Positions 51,783-63,800 of a stretch of 64,000 nt of DNA are shown here, piece by piece. Position numbers and translations under genes: made by a program. Each line of letters starts with the position of its first letter. Position 1 is the stretch's first letter. Source of the DNA: Nocardia elegans NBRC 108235 (GTDB lineage Bacteria > Actinomycetota > Actinomycetes > Mycobacteriales > Mycobacteriaceae). Location of the stretch: the NCBI RefSeq assembly GCF_001612845.1, contig NZ_BDBF01000002.1:248001-312000 (forward strand). Reading direction: 5' to 3'. Under the pieces are notes generated by a model, which had not been told where the DNA came from, searched no databases, and saw only the letters and a list, made by a program, of their open reading frames with translations.

Positions 51783-53189
51783 GTGATCGGTTCCGGGGGT
51801 GCGGAGCTCGCGGAGTTGGCCGATCGGATCGTCGCCGGACTGCGCGGTATCGCGCCGCCGGGATGGCAACGCCTGGAGGCTTCGTTCGCTATAACCGTTG
51901 TCGCCGAATCGGCGTTGTTCCTCGCCCATGATGGCGACAGCCCGGTCCGGTGTCAGGTGTCCGAGGAAGTGTCGGAGTTGGTGCGCCGGCACCGACAACT
52001 GTCGGGGGCGCTAACGGACGGACCATGGTGGCGGCTGATGGTGTACGTCGATGCCGACGGAGCCGAGGTGGTCACCGATCAGGGCGCGGAGCCGTTTCCC
52101 GGTGAGCAACTGTTCGCGCCGCAGGCGTATCTGGCCGATCTGGAACGTTATCCGCGCGGTCGGCTGCCGGTGTGGCTGGCCGCCTATATCGGGCGCGGTG
52201 CACCCCAGTCGAGGCCACCACGCGCGGCTGCGGACGATGTGCGCGCGGACCGGAGTGCGGGTGTGCAGGCGATGCCCGTCACCGGCGAGTTGCCGGACCT
52301 GGCGGTGTTGTGGGCACGGTGGGCGGTACTGGCCGGGGCCTTCGTCGCGGTCGGATCGGAACGAGGGCCGCGGATCGGTCCATCTGTCGGCGTTTTCGAA
52401 AGTGCAAGACACAGTGGTTCGACGTTGACGCTGCTGCCCGGCGATCGGGCGGTGCTATCGGGAGGCGTTTGGGATGCGCCGATCTTGGATGCCGCCTACA
52501 ACGGTGAGGGCGCAATGCCGAAATTGTTTGCGGGAGCGCCTGACTGGGTGGTAGACCCGGTGCTCAACCCCCGAGTGATGACCGGCATGCTCTCGTTCTG
52601 CTATTGGTGGGAGAAGGGGCAGTGGTACCGCGGTGAATCCGCTCCGATCTCGGAATGCGCGGCGGCGTTGCCTGCCGTGTGGACGGGCGACATGGTGGCG
52701 AAAGTAGTGGCCGGTGTGTTGGACAGCCCATCAGCCGATGCCGCGGCGCTGCTGGTATCGGCCGCGCAGGCCGCGGCTGTGACGCGCGAGGCGATCATGC
52801 AGGTCGTCGGGGACGACACCGAGGCCGATGTCGACGGTGCACTGTTCCAGTTCCTGCTCGCGGATCTGGTTGCCGGTGATGTCGCCGGGATCCGCGAAAC
52901 GAAGGCGTTGCACCTGGTCCGCGAGCACATCCGTGGGCGGGGCGAGGACACGACCGGGTACCCCCTCTCGACGTTGCGGGCCGAGCGGATCAGCGTGGGC
53001 TGGATGGTGCGATCGCCGGTGCCGGACAACGAGATAGCGCTCGACCGGGCAGTCTTCTATGTCGCAGACGATGGGGTCGTGGAGCGTTCGAGCTCATCGG
53101 TGCCGCTGTCCGCCTTCATCACCGACTTCGAGCGGCGGTTCCGGCTGCGGGTCAGCGGCGGGACATTACCGGCCCGAGGCGGGCGATGA
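51783..53189 (+). CDS. Conserved-type protein of type VII/polymorphic-toxin loci
   Basis: 468 aa. I recognise it by type, not function. The first 150 residues (A-P-P-G-W-Q-R-L-E-A-S-F-A-I-T, then P-W-W-R-L-M-V-Y-V-D-A-D-G and R-L-P-V-W-L-A-A-Y-I) resemble the YezG-like / ESX-associated proteins found beside WXG100 toxin genes in actinobacteria. The middle has repeats of a second strand-rich domain (L-P-G-D-R-A-V-L-S-G-G-V-W-D-A) and the C-terminus closes with R-S-P-V-P-D-N-E-I-A-L-D-R-A-V-F-Y-V-A-D-D. GTG 51783 has GGGAG six bases upstream. Its TGA overlaps the next ATG. An immunity or chaperone role is possible. Confidence 0.7.
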   Translation: MIGSGGAELAELADRIVAGLRGIAPPGWQRLEASFAITVVAESALFLAHDGDSPVRCQVSEEVSELVRRHRQLSGALTDGPWWRLMVYVDADGAEVVTDQGAEPFPGEQLFAPQAYLADLERYPRGRLPVWLAAYIGRGAPQSRPPRAAADDVRADRSAGVQAMPVTGELPDLAVLWARWAVLAGAFVAVGSERGPRIGPSVGVFESARHSGSTLTLLPGDRAVLSGGVWDAPILDAAYNGEGAMPKLFAGAPDWVVDPVLNPRVMTGMLSFCYWWEKGQWYRGESAPISECAAALPAVWTGDMVAKVVAGVLDSPSADAAALLVSAAQAAAVTREAIMQVVGDDTEADVDGALFQFLLADLVAGDVAGIRETKALHLVREHIRGRGEDTTGYPLSTLRAERISVGWMVRSPVPDNEIALDRAVFYVADDGVVERSSSSVPLSAFITDFERRFRLRVSGGTLPARGGR

Positions 53190-54811
53190 GCGGCGAACTT
53201 CGATTGGACTTGGCCGGCCTGCGCGAGCGCGCCGCACGGCTGGCCGACATCGCCGATCGGGTGAAGCAGACCCATGCCGGGCTACAGGATTGCCTGAACC
53301 GAGCCGAAGGTAGCTGGGGCGACGACCACATGGGTCGAGCATTCGCCGATCAGTTCACGCCACATGCCGATCAAGTACTGGCCAACGTGCAGGCAATGCA
53401 GGAACACCTGCGCAGTACCGCTGCCGGAATCAACAGCACCGCAAACGAATTCGGCATACAGGATGCCGACAACGCCGCGCGCGTGGCCGGGGCGGCCGAC
53501 GCTCGGGGCCCGGGGGCAGACAACCTCACCGGGTCGTGGCCGAATGATGTGGCCGGCCCGTCCTCGCCCGGCGATGTGCGTTCACCGGTGCCGTCCGATC
53601 GGGCCGGTCTGTCCCCGGAGCAGTCGTCTGCGCGATACCCTGCTCGCGGAGCGAGCCGCACCGAACAACATCCGCCCGGCGGACAACAGTTACCCGGGGG
53701 GCAACAGTCGGTCGGTAGCGCCCGGTCGCCGGAGGGATCCCAGGGTCGGGCCGTTCCGAATGATGATCGGCCGTCGCGGGCGCCGTGGAGTCGTTCTCGG
53801 CCCGAGACAGGTCCGGACAGTCGCGATGCGGCCGGCGAATCCGGCAACCGGTCCCGGCCCGCCTCGGCGCCCCCGTCCGCTGCGGTATCACCGCCGCGCG
53901 GTCGGCGGGACGCGCGCCGGACGCCGGGTGGGCCGACCGGAAGTCGGGCAGCGGGCCCCGTCGGGCAGCGCGAAACCCCATGGACCGGGCAGCCTCCCGG
54001 GACAACCGCTCCGCCTCGAATGCCGGGCGCGCCGGGCAACTCCGGGAGTCCCGGTAACACCGGGACGGATCCTCAGCACCGCACCCCGCCACGGCCGAAC
54101 ACGCCCTCCGGTGACAAGGCCCGTGAGCGTGATCGGCGTGGCACCCGTGAACGGCCGGCCTCCGATCCCTCGATCGTCCGGCTGGCACGCGCATTGGCCG
54201 AGCGGCACAGCGTCCAGGTGGCCGGGTTCGACTCCCCCGGCCTCCAGCTCGCGGCCGTCCAGGATTTCGTGACCGCGGTGGACCGAGTGCTCACCGACTA
54301 TCCGATGATCGCGCTGGATATCGTCGCGGTGGCCGAACTCGACGACGAATTCGGAATCGTGCGGTGGAGTTGCGAACCGCCCGACGACCGGGACGGCACC
54401 ACGTCGATGACGCTCGACCGCCGCACCGCCCAAACGTCGACGGCTACCGGCCGAACCACGGGATCCGACGAGCCGACACCGCCGGACATCTATCCGGCGA
54501 CGCTACGAGCGTTCGGCAGGGCTCTCGATGCCGCCGGCGGTGGCGTCGCACGCAGACAGGCGCAGCGTGCCCTGATCGCGGAATACCTGCACACACAGGC
54601 GCCACTCGACAGTACGCTCGCCGCGGTGGTGCGTGGCTACCGGGACTGGCGTGCCGAATTGGCCGGGAATGCCACGGCACCAGGCGAATTCGATGTGGAC
54701 GAGGCACTCGGCATCGCGTTCGCGACGGTGGTCCAGCACGGCGAGACGGCGGGTATCCAGGCGAGACTGCTGCATGCGGTGCTGGTCGCCGCGGCATCCC
54801 GGCCGGGGTAG
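53186..54811 (+). CDS. WXG100-like N-terminal domain with long linker and C-terminal helical/strand domain
   Basis: 541 aa. Residues 1-95 form a helical hairpin with S-W-G-D-D at 43-47 (W44) as in WXG100/ESX proteins, flanked by helices of A-A-R-L-A-D-I-A-D-R-V and L-A-N-V-Q-A-M-Q-E-H-L. Residues 100-325 are Pro/Gly/Arg/Ser-rich and disordered. The C-terminal 210 residues hold A-L-A-E-R-H-S-V-Q-V-A-G-F-D-S-P-G-L, a motif I know from large actinobacterial toxins, then a helical part. It ends nine bases before the giant gene. The WXG part suggests secretion by a type VII system, though no secretion genes are in the window. Confidence 0.75.
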   Translation: MSGELRLDLAGLRERAARLADIADRVKQTHAGLQDCLNRAEGSWGDDHMGRAFADQFTPHADQVLANVQAMQEHLRSTAAGINSTANEFGIQDADNAARVAGAADARGPGADNLTGSWPNDVAGPSSPGDVRSPVPSDRAGLSPEQSSARYPARGASRTEQHPPGGQQLPGGQQSVGSARSPEGSQGRAVPNDDRPSRAPWSRSRPETGPDSRDAAGESGNRSRPASAPPSAAVSPPRGRRDARRTPGGPTGSRAAGPVGQRETPWTGQPPGTTAPPRMPGAPGNSGSPGNTGTDPQHRTPPRPNTPSGDKARERDRRGTRERPASDPSIVRLARALAERHSVQVAGFDSPGLQLAAVQDFVTAVDRVLTDYPMIALDIVAVAELDDEFGIVRWSCEPPDDRDGTTSMTLDRRTAQTSTATGRTTGSDEPTPPDIYPATLRAFGRALDAAGGGVARRQAQRALIAEYLHTQAPLDSTLAAVVRGYRDWRAELAGNATAPGEFDVDEALGIAFATVVQHGETAGIQARLLHAVLVAAASRPG

Positions 54812-54820
54812 GTCACGGCG

Positions 54821-57800
54821 ATGGACGGTTCGCTGTTCAGCCCGGTCGTGGAGCTGCGGAACGCTTTCGAAAGTCTGCCCGGCTTCCTGCGGACTCCCAT
54901 CGAAATGGTGGTGTTCGGCGGAGAGCTCCCGCGCGCCGACATTTCCGAGATGCGCCGGATGGTCGCGGAGTTGCGCGCCTGCGGCCGCGAGCTGGAAGAC
55001 CATTCGTCTGATATCAAAAGCCTTTTGGCACAGGAGGATTCGGTCGGAGAGCTGGCCGACAAGCTGCGCGAGGCACTGCGGTCGTACCGGAAGGGCGCGG
55101 CCCGGCTCGGCGATGACGTGAACACCCTGGCCGATCAGGCGCAGCAGGCAGCCAACGATGCGGAGAAGTGGCTGTGCGTGATGTTCGCGTTCGGAATCCA
55201 CTTGGCATGGCGGATCTACGGATTGATGGCCGGCGCTGCCGCAGCGGGCCCGGCCGGACAGGTCGCGGCGGCGCCGGCCGTGGAGTCCGCGTTGATCGAG
55301 GGACGCACCGAGGTCGCCGCGATGCGCACGGGTCTGGAGCGGGCAATTGCGGCGGGCGGCGCGGAGACGGCTGCCCGGTTGAGCAGTATGGGGCCCTTGC
55401 AGCTCGTCACCATGATGGGCAAGGCAGCCGCGCTGCCCGTGGCTGTCGACGCGGGTGTGCAGGCGCTGCAGGTTGCCACCGGTGATCGCACCGCCGACAT
55501 CATCGGGTCGGACGGTTCGAATCCGACCGGTATCGATCTGAAGTCGATCGAAGTCGCCGCCTTGGCCGGCGCGGGTGGAGCGGCGGGCGGCATGCTCGCC
55601 GGCAGGTTCGCGCCGATGGTGTTCCCCCGGATCGGGAGCAGTCGCTTGGCCATGGGCCTGGTGCACGGCACCGCCGGTGCGATATCGGGTTTGGGTGCGG
55701 CGTCACTCGTGGCCGGTTGGCCGCAACATTATGACCAGGTGCTGGCGCCGCTGCTCAACGGCGCTTTCGCCGGGGGCGTGCACGCCCGAGGCGGAGCCCA
55801 TCCCGCAGCGGTCGACGGCGCCGGGACGTTCATGCCGCCCGATCCCATCTCGGCGGGGCATGAAAAAAGCACGCCGGCGGCTCGGCCACCGGTCGAGGTG
55901 GCGCCGGAATCGAAACGTGCGTGGGATGCCGCGAAGCAAGCCTGGGGGACCGGGCCGGATGCCGCGAAATCCGGAGGTGAGCGCGGCGCGGCGCCTGCCG
56001 AGGTCACCGCGAACCCGAAAACCGGGACAGCGGAGGCCCGGTCACCCGAGGTACCGGGCGCATCGGTCTCGGCCGACAGCGCCGCCGGGCGCCCGCCCGG
56101 GCCGCAGATCACTGCCCGTCCTGCTGCCTCCGACGCTGCCGCGGCACGGTCGGGCGCGCATTCCGAGACGGCCGCTCCGGGCGAGCGGCCACCGGTCGAT
56201 AAACCGGTCGCCGCCGGGAAGGCGACCTCGCCCCGATCGGTCGAGGCGGTGGGCGAAACCTCGCCGCCACCGAAGCTCCGGGCGAGCGCCACGCCACGCC
56301 CAGTCGGCGAAGTTCACGAAAAGGCCGGCACCCCAACCGAGAACCGCGCACACGCGAAAGCCGGTCCGGGCCCGTCCGGAGAACACACCGCGGTCGCGGA
56401 CGGTGCCGGCAACGAGACATCGGCACGGCCTCACCCCGTGGCCGAGGGCGAAGCGGGATCGCCGGGCGCTCATGCCGAACACGGATCGTCGGGTAGCGAA
56501 GCGCATGCGGCCCCGCAACGGGATGCGACCGCCGAGCAGTCCGGCCCGGAAAGTCCCCAGAGCTCGGGACGGACCGAGGCGGACGGCACGGAAATGCCTG
56601 CCACAAGCGGACATTCGTCATCGGTGCATGACGAGCAGAGTGTTCCGGCCACCGACCACGACAGTCTCGCCGACGCTGCCGGTCTGCCACGCAGCGACCG
56701 CGACCGGGCGGTCGATCTGCTGATCGACTTCCACCAGGCCTCCGCCGAGCATGTTCCGGAAGGTCAACGCCTGCACAACCTTCCGGACGAGGTGGTGATG
56801 GCCGGACTGTTCGACGGCGATCCGCACCATTCGATGCTGGCCACAATGGAGATCATCCGGCGCGGCACGGTCAGTGACGCGGTGCCGGGGGGGATGGTGC
56901 TGCGGGCCGAGCAGGCGGAAGCGGTGTACGCGCTGGCCGCGCGTCCGGTGGAGATGAAACCGGGCGAGGGCAAATCGCTGGTATTCATGGCGGCCGCAAT
57001 GCAACGTGCGGTGCGCAACGAGTCGGTTCTCCTTGTGACCACCACCGATGGGCTGGCCAATCGAGAAGTCGTCAAGTACCAGAAGTTGTTGACCGACTTC
57101 GGGATCGACGTGTTCCGAGCCGATCAGCAGGGTGGCTTCGGACCGATCACGAAGGGCCGGCCGGCGATCGTGGTTGCCACCGGCGAGACGGTCGGACATT
57201 TGTGCAACGCTGGGCACGCACCACCACGACATGTGCTGATCGACGAAATCGACGGGATCATCGACCGCGGTGAGCGGCAGTTCCTCCGGTCGGAAGGTGC
57301 CGAGCAGGCCGCGCCGGAGACAACGGCCCGGCAGGTGTTCGACGCACACGATTTCCTCGCCGATGCGCTGGGGAACGGGACGCTGTCACATGAGGATTTC
57401 GGCCTCACGCGACTCGCCGAGGAAGTCGGGGTACAACCCGACGGCACACCGGAGGTCATGTTCTGGTACGACGGTCAGCCCGAGCTCACGCCCGAGGGGC
57501 GGGCAAAGGTCGAGGCGCTGCCCGGCGGTGGGAACTGGCTGAACGGAATGGGAGCTTCCCGGCTGGAGACCGCGGCCCATGCCGAATTCCTCGTCCGTGC
57601 GGGTGTCCACTACGAAATGGACACGGGCAAGATCGTCATCATCGACCAGGCCGAGCATGGCCTGCAACGCAATCCGAAAACTTCGAGCGAATCACGGTGG
57701 AGCGCGGAGCCCGGTAAGGCGAGTCTCGCACAGGCCATCGAAGCGAAGGAGATCCGCGCGGCCGAGGCCCGCGGGGTGAATGCCGAGGAGCATCGGATCG

Positions 57801-60800
57801 TCGTGCGCGCGGATGCGGATTCCGCCAAACGCATCGATTCGGTCGAAATCTACCGTGCCGGAGGCACGTTCTTCGATGAGGTAACCGGTGCGTCCGGCAC
57901 TCTCGCCGACCTCAACCCGGTGCTGCAGAAGATCTACGGTCTGGAGCCGGCGCACGAGGTCGGGCGGTCGCAGTCGCACCGGCTGGTGGAGGGCGCCCCC
58001 GACGTGGTCGAGAGCACCCACGCCAAACTGCGTACGATCGCCGACTACGCGAACGAGATGCGGGCCGACGGTGAAGGCCGGTTTCAGCAAATCTTGTGTC
58101 ACCGCAACGATCTCGTCGCCCGGCAGGTGGACGCACTGGTGCGCGCCGGGGTGCCGCGAGATGCTATCGAAGCGGTCGACGCCAAGCGGATCATCGGGTG
58201 GGGCGCGGACTGGGAAGCCCAGTTGCAGAAGGTTTTCGATAATGCCGGTGAGCAGGGCAAGATCCTGGTGATCAACCGGCAGGGCCAGCGCGGCGTCGAT
58301 ATCTCGGTATCTGATGCGGTGCGGGCCAAGGGCGGCATGCACGTGTGGATGACCGAGGCCCCGGAGCAGTCGTACATCCACGAGCAGGCCAAGAACCGCA
58401 CCGCACGGAACGGTCAGCGCGGTAGCGCGCAAGTGGTGATGTCGCCCCAAGACGCTCTGATTCGCAATGCCATGCATCTGCGCGGTGTACGTGCGGCGGT
58501 GGTTCACTACGAACAGGCTGTGGCCTCCCATGCCGCCGATCCCACCCCCCAGACCCACGATGCGGTCGTCGCGGCGAGCCACGCAGTCCGGGAGCTGGCA
58601 CCCGAATTGCAACAGCGTGCGCTGCGGCAGTCCACCGCGGCTTTCATCCGCCACCACGCCTTCTCGACCTACATGCCCACCCTCACCCTCGCCGAAGCCG
58701 AGACCGGGCAGTACCGCAGTGACACCGACTTCACCCGCCCGGATGAGCCGGCGGACCGCACGGCGCGCCTGGCCGGGTTGCTGGGGATCCCGGCTCCGGC
58801 CCTCGCGAACCAGATAGCCGCGCTCGAACGCAACGGCGCCATCGACCCGCTTCGCGAGCTGCTGGACCAGGCCGGCATCGCGCCCGCCGCGGCGGAGGCA
58901 CTGCGTCAACATGTCGAGGCCACCGCGCCCGCGACGGCGCTGCAACGCGCGCTGTTCACCGATGAACAGGCGTTGAATCACCTGACGCCGTTGCGGAACC
59001 GGCTCGCCGCCGAACTCGGGATGCCGATCGCGGCTATCGACGGCGCCGAAGGTATGCGCACTCTCGATCCCGCGCTGACCGAGGCCAGGGACACCCTCGC
59101 GGCAGCGCTGGGATATCCCGCCGCCACCGTTACCCCCGCCATCGCGCGCGACATCCTGGGCGAAGCGGTCGGCGATCACTCGACCGCCACGAGCGCCGGG
59201 CAGTTCGCCGCCGGAGACGGTATCAATTCGGCTGCGGTAGTTTCCGGACCGGTGAGCCGGGACGCCCACAATCCGGACACCCAGAACGCGGAGTCCCAGA
59301 ATCTGGCCGTCCAAGCGGCGAACGTCCGAGATGAAGACGTCCAGAACGCGGATACGCGGGATGTCGCTGACGGGGCGGCCGATGACATCATTGCCGCCGC
59401 GTCTCGGTATTTGGCCATTGCGGCCCTGCTCGACTCGGTCGTGCAGATCAATCGACTCACACCCAACAGTTGTGTCAACAATGCTGTGACCGGTATGCGA
59501 GTGTTGTGCCCCGACAACGCGGGTCGCTTCCAGATGCCCGCCGCCAGGTTGGGCGGCCACGGCCGCGACACCGTGCGCAAGATATTCGGCGCCGGGCTCG
59601 AGCAAGCCGGATCCCTGGACCAGGTAGCCGAATCGTTGAAGTCCCGGCCCGGTGGAATTACCGTTCTGGTCTACAAGTGGAAGGACACCCGAGCCGCCGG
59701 CACCAGCGTCGACGCTGACGACCATATGGTGCTGCTGGTCAACGACAGCACCTCGGTCGACGACCCGAACCTGGTCGTCGTCGACCTGGCCGCGTCGCGG
59801 GACGGTAACACCGAGAACGACTACGGCCCCAAGGACCTCCGAAACCGCCGCGCATTGCTGAACAAGGCTGTCGGATTCGATGAGTGGCGCCGCCGGCAAC
59901 AGAAGTTCATCGATCGGCTGCCGGTGGAGCGGCGACTGTTCGAGACCATCGAGTTCGACCGCGACGGCAACCTCACCGCGGATCCTCGCCGAGGCGCCCC
60001 CACGGCCGAGAGCCTGCCGCCGTCGCAGCGCGTCGCCGTCCCCTCCGCCATGGTGGACGAGATCAATTCGGTGCCCGCCGGGCAACCCGGCCTGAGCACG
60101 CCGGCACCGGATCGACCGTTCGCCGCCGCGGACACAGACCGGGACGAACTCTCGCCGGTCGGCAGCAGACCCCACGAGGGCTCTGCCGACGATCACACGA
60201 ACGCATCCGATCGTCCCCTTCCGTCAACGCTCCAGCTGATCCAGGACCGTGACCAGCTGAACCGCCTACGTTCGCGCCGTGACGAGCTGCGAGGACAGCT
60301 GCGCCGGCTCGGGGGTGCGGCCGTCGAGCCGTTCGGCAGAAGGCCAGTCGAACTGCTCTATCTGAGGCTGCGCGACGAGCTGCGTGCAGGTGTGGGGCCG
60401 ATGGCGGACAACCAGCGCCTCGTCGAGCTGATCGAGCAGTACCAGGAGCTCGACACGCTGGTCGTATCCGCCGACGAAAGCCTCCTGGTCGCGGGCGTCC
60501 GGACCTACGACGCCGGCTCTGCAGAGGCGATGCCGTTCTACCGTCCCTGGCAGGGGACGGCCGAGGAATTCAACGCGCTCTCCGATGCGGACAAACATGC
60601 CGTAGCCAAGGCCGAACTGTCCGAGGGCACAGTGGATTTCGACAACCCCGCAGCGGGTGCAGAGTACGCCCGGACGCACATCGGGACCATCGCGGCCGAA
60701 CATGCCGAGTCTATTCAGTGGGCAAAGCAGGACGCCAACGGCGCCTCGTTGTTCGGATATTCGGCGGTCAGCCGGTACGTGGCGACACCCTACGAGGAGA

Positions 60801-63800
60801 AGACGGTCGACGATCCGTCCCGGCCGCATGTCCGACACCTCGATACCGCCATCCTGAGCAACCGTACAACCGTCGACTCCTGGGTAGTCGCCGAGACCGT
60901 ACTGGACCCGGCCGACAACCATGATCCTGCAGGCATGCGCGGCCAACTGTGCGACGCCCAGGGCTATCTGTGCGGCGAAATGGGCAGCACACCATCGGCC
61001 CGCTTGCGGGATTCCGATGTCGTCCATCTGCGGGTACCGGCCGGAACTCCCCTGCTCGGCACCGAATCGGTCACCGGCATACCGGAAGTCCTACTCATGC
61101 ACGGAACTCGGTACGTCGTCACGCGATCATTCGCCGACGAGCATGGATTGGTTCATGTGTACGGGTTCGTCCTGGCCGACGAATGGGGACCGGTCCCGGG
61201 GTCGTCGCCATACGAGCACCCTCCCGTCGAGAACGACGTCGCGGAATTCGACGACGAACCGGGGTTGCGGTTCGACGGCCTTACCGCCGGCGACGAGGAG
61301 CAAGCCGACCGGGTGGAACGACAGATCGTCGAGTTGTTGGACGGCTGGTCGGATCCGGCTTACGTGCGGGAGATCGCCGCGGCCGTCGGCGCGTCGATTC
61401 GATGGGGACAGGGACCGATATCTCTCGGAGTCGAGCTCGGGGCCGAGCAGGTGCACGTAGATCTCGTCGATATCACGGGGAACAACAGCTATGTGCGGGT
61501 CGAGTGGCGGCTGGCACGGACGCCCGGTCCGGTGGAACGGGCCGCCGAGCCGCCGGTCGAAAGGTCCTCGGAAGAAATCGATCTCGACCGTCTGATGGAG
61601 ATGTTCGGCGAATCCGAGCCCGAGGAGATACCGCCGTACCAGCGGGAGGTTCGCCGGATTCGCAATGCCGTCGAGGAACGGCTGCTGGAAGACGATGCGT
61701 ACATCTCCGGCGACCTGGTCGACAGCATCATGCGAGCGGTGAGCGAACTGGTCACCAACGCGAAGAAGCACCTGCACAGCAATGCCTCGTCAGCAGGCCT
61801 GGCGCCGGAGGAAGTCCTCGATCTGGCGATTCGGGGTACCAGGGGCGACCGCCAAGTGCACCTCGCGGTCACCAATGACATCGCCCCGGGCATCGCCGCG
61901 AAACTGCCGAAGTGGACAGCCGACGAACAAGCTGTGGACCGGGAAGGCGGCCGCGGCACACAGCTCGTGGTCGCCGAGAGTACGGTCGCGGTCCGCCACA
62001 TCACCTTCGCCGACAGCAAGAACACGATTGAGCATTCGGTGGAATACCACGCGGCACCTCCTACGGGTGATGTCGCGGTAACGCACAGCCGCAGCACAGC
62101 GCGCAAGCCCGCCACCTCCCGGTACGCCACGACGGGCCGTTTCCTGCGCCGCGCCACCCAGGAGCCGGCCGATGCCGTACCCGATCACGTCGTCGCCTGC
62201 GCCGGCGCGACCATCCGGGCCGCGTGGGCCGACGGATTGGACGATGCGCTCATTCCGCATCAGGACGCGGAGAGCTGGGACGAACTCGTCACCGGCCTCA
62301 CCACCGGTCTCGCCGAAATCGTCGATGCCGAAGGGGCTCTTGCGGAGCGCCTGGATCACGAAATCGACAGTCTGCTCAACCCCGAAAACCCGCGGTACAG
62401 TTCGGTCTTCGTCGCCGAGCGCGACGGAATCGCTCACGCCTTCTATGTCACCCAGCTCGACGGCGTCCTCTTCGTCTACGACACCAACGTCCCTCGCATC
62501 GCAGACCCCGACCTGGGCGGCAAACCCATCGCCCGAATCCGCGACCGCGACACCTGGCAGCAATTCTTCCGACAGTCGTTCCCCCGGGTGGACCGAGCCT
62601 TCTTCGCCCACTTCGAAAAGACTGCAGGCCGTCTCACGCCTCTCCCGCACGAGACGGGCGCCGTACTCGCCGGCACGAATGCACCGGTCCGGGGACAGCC
62701 GAACGACCCGACATCGTCAACGCTGCGTCGCGCCCAGAGCGGTGATGGCACGGCGTTCCGAGAACTGCGTGAACGATACGGTGAGGAGACGTTCCGACGC
62801 GTGCTCGTCATGTTGGCCCCGGGCACAAGACCTTCGGTCGGCCCTGAATTCGACCGACTGCGGACCGTGGCTCAATACATCAATCGGACCGTCTTTCGAA
62901 TTGCGGAGACTCGGCGCTGGCCGGTGGCTGCGGAGGAGGACACCGGAACGTGGATCCTCGGCGTAGCGCAACTCGCCGTGCGGGCATGGACCGGCCTGAC
63001 CCCCACACAGCGTCGGATCATCACCGAAGCAATCACTTCACCGCGACAAGACAGCACGCCATCGCAGCGCGGGGCGTTCGGCGCGTTTGCCCAGTCCATC
63101 GAGGCGCTACTCCAGATCGACGTCGCGTCGGCAGGCGACGAACACATCGAATTGACCACTGAAGCCCCGGATCACGGCCTGACCGATCTCGAGCTCCAAT
63201 TGATCCGGATGGTTGCCGCCGGGTTGTCGAATGACGACATCGCAAGTCGGCTGGACCGCTCGGCGAGCCGAGTCAAGTTCTACCTGAAGCAGATCGGTGA
63301 CAAGCTGGGGGATCACGGCCGGATCGGAATCGTCTCGGCAGCAAGAGATCTGGGCCTGCTTTCGGAAAACGATATCGCGTTGCCGCTGGAGAAGCCGTCG
63401 AACCGAGCACTGACTTCGCGAGAAGTATCGGTCCTTGAATTGGTTGCCGACGGTATGTCGAACAAGGCCATCGCTGCGCAACTCGGCGTGTCACCGCTGA
63501 CGGTGAAGGCCCATCTTGCCCGCATCGGCGGCAAACTCGGCATCAGCGATCGCGCCGGGATGGTGGCACGGGCCATCCACGCCAGCCTCCTCTCCTCGAC
63601 CGATGACCACCCGAGCTTCGATCTGTCCGAAGCGGAACGCGAGGTGCTCGGGTTGGTCGCAGAAGGCCTGAGCAACAAGGAGATTGCAGTCCTACTCGTG
63701 GTATCCCCCGACCAGGTGAAGGGCCATCTGAACAGGATCGGCGCCAAGCTCGGCGTTCGCGATCGTGCAGGCCTGGTAGGTAAGGCAATGCGTGCCGGCA

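Noticed and set aside
57692..60196. An 834-codon open frame on the minus strand
   Set aside because: It lies opposite the giant plus-strand gene. Its translation has no domain signatures, and long antisense frames are expected in GC-rich coding DNA; the plus frame carries all the motifs.
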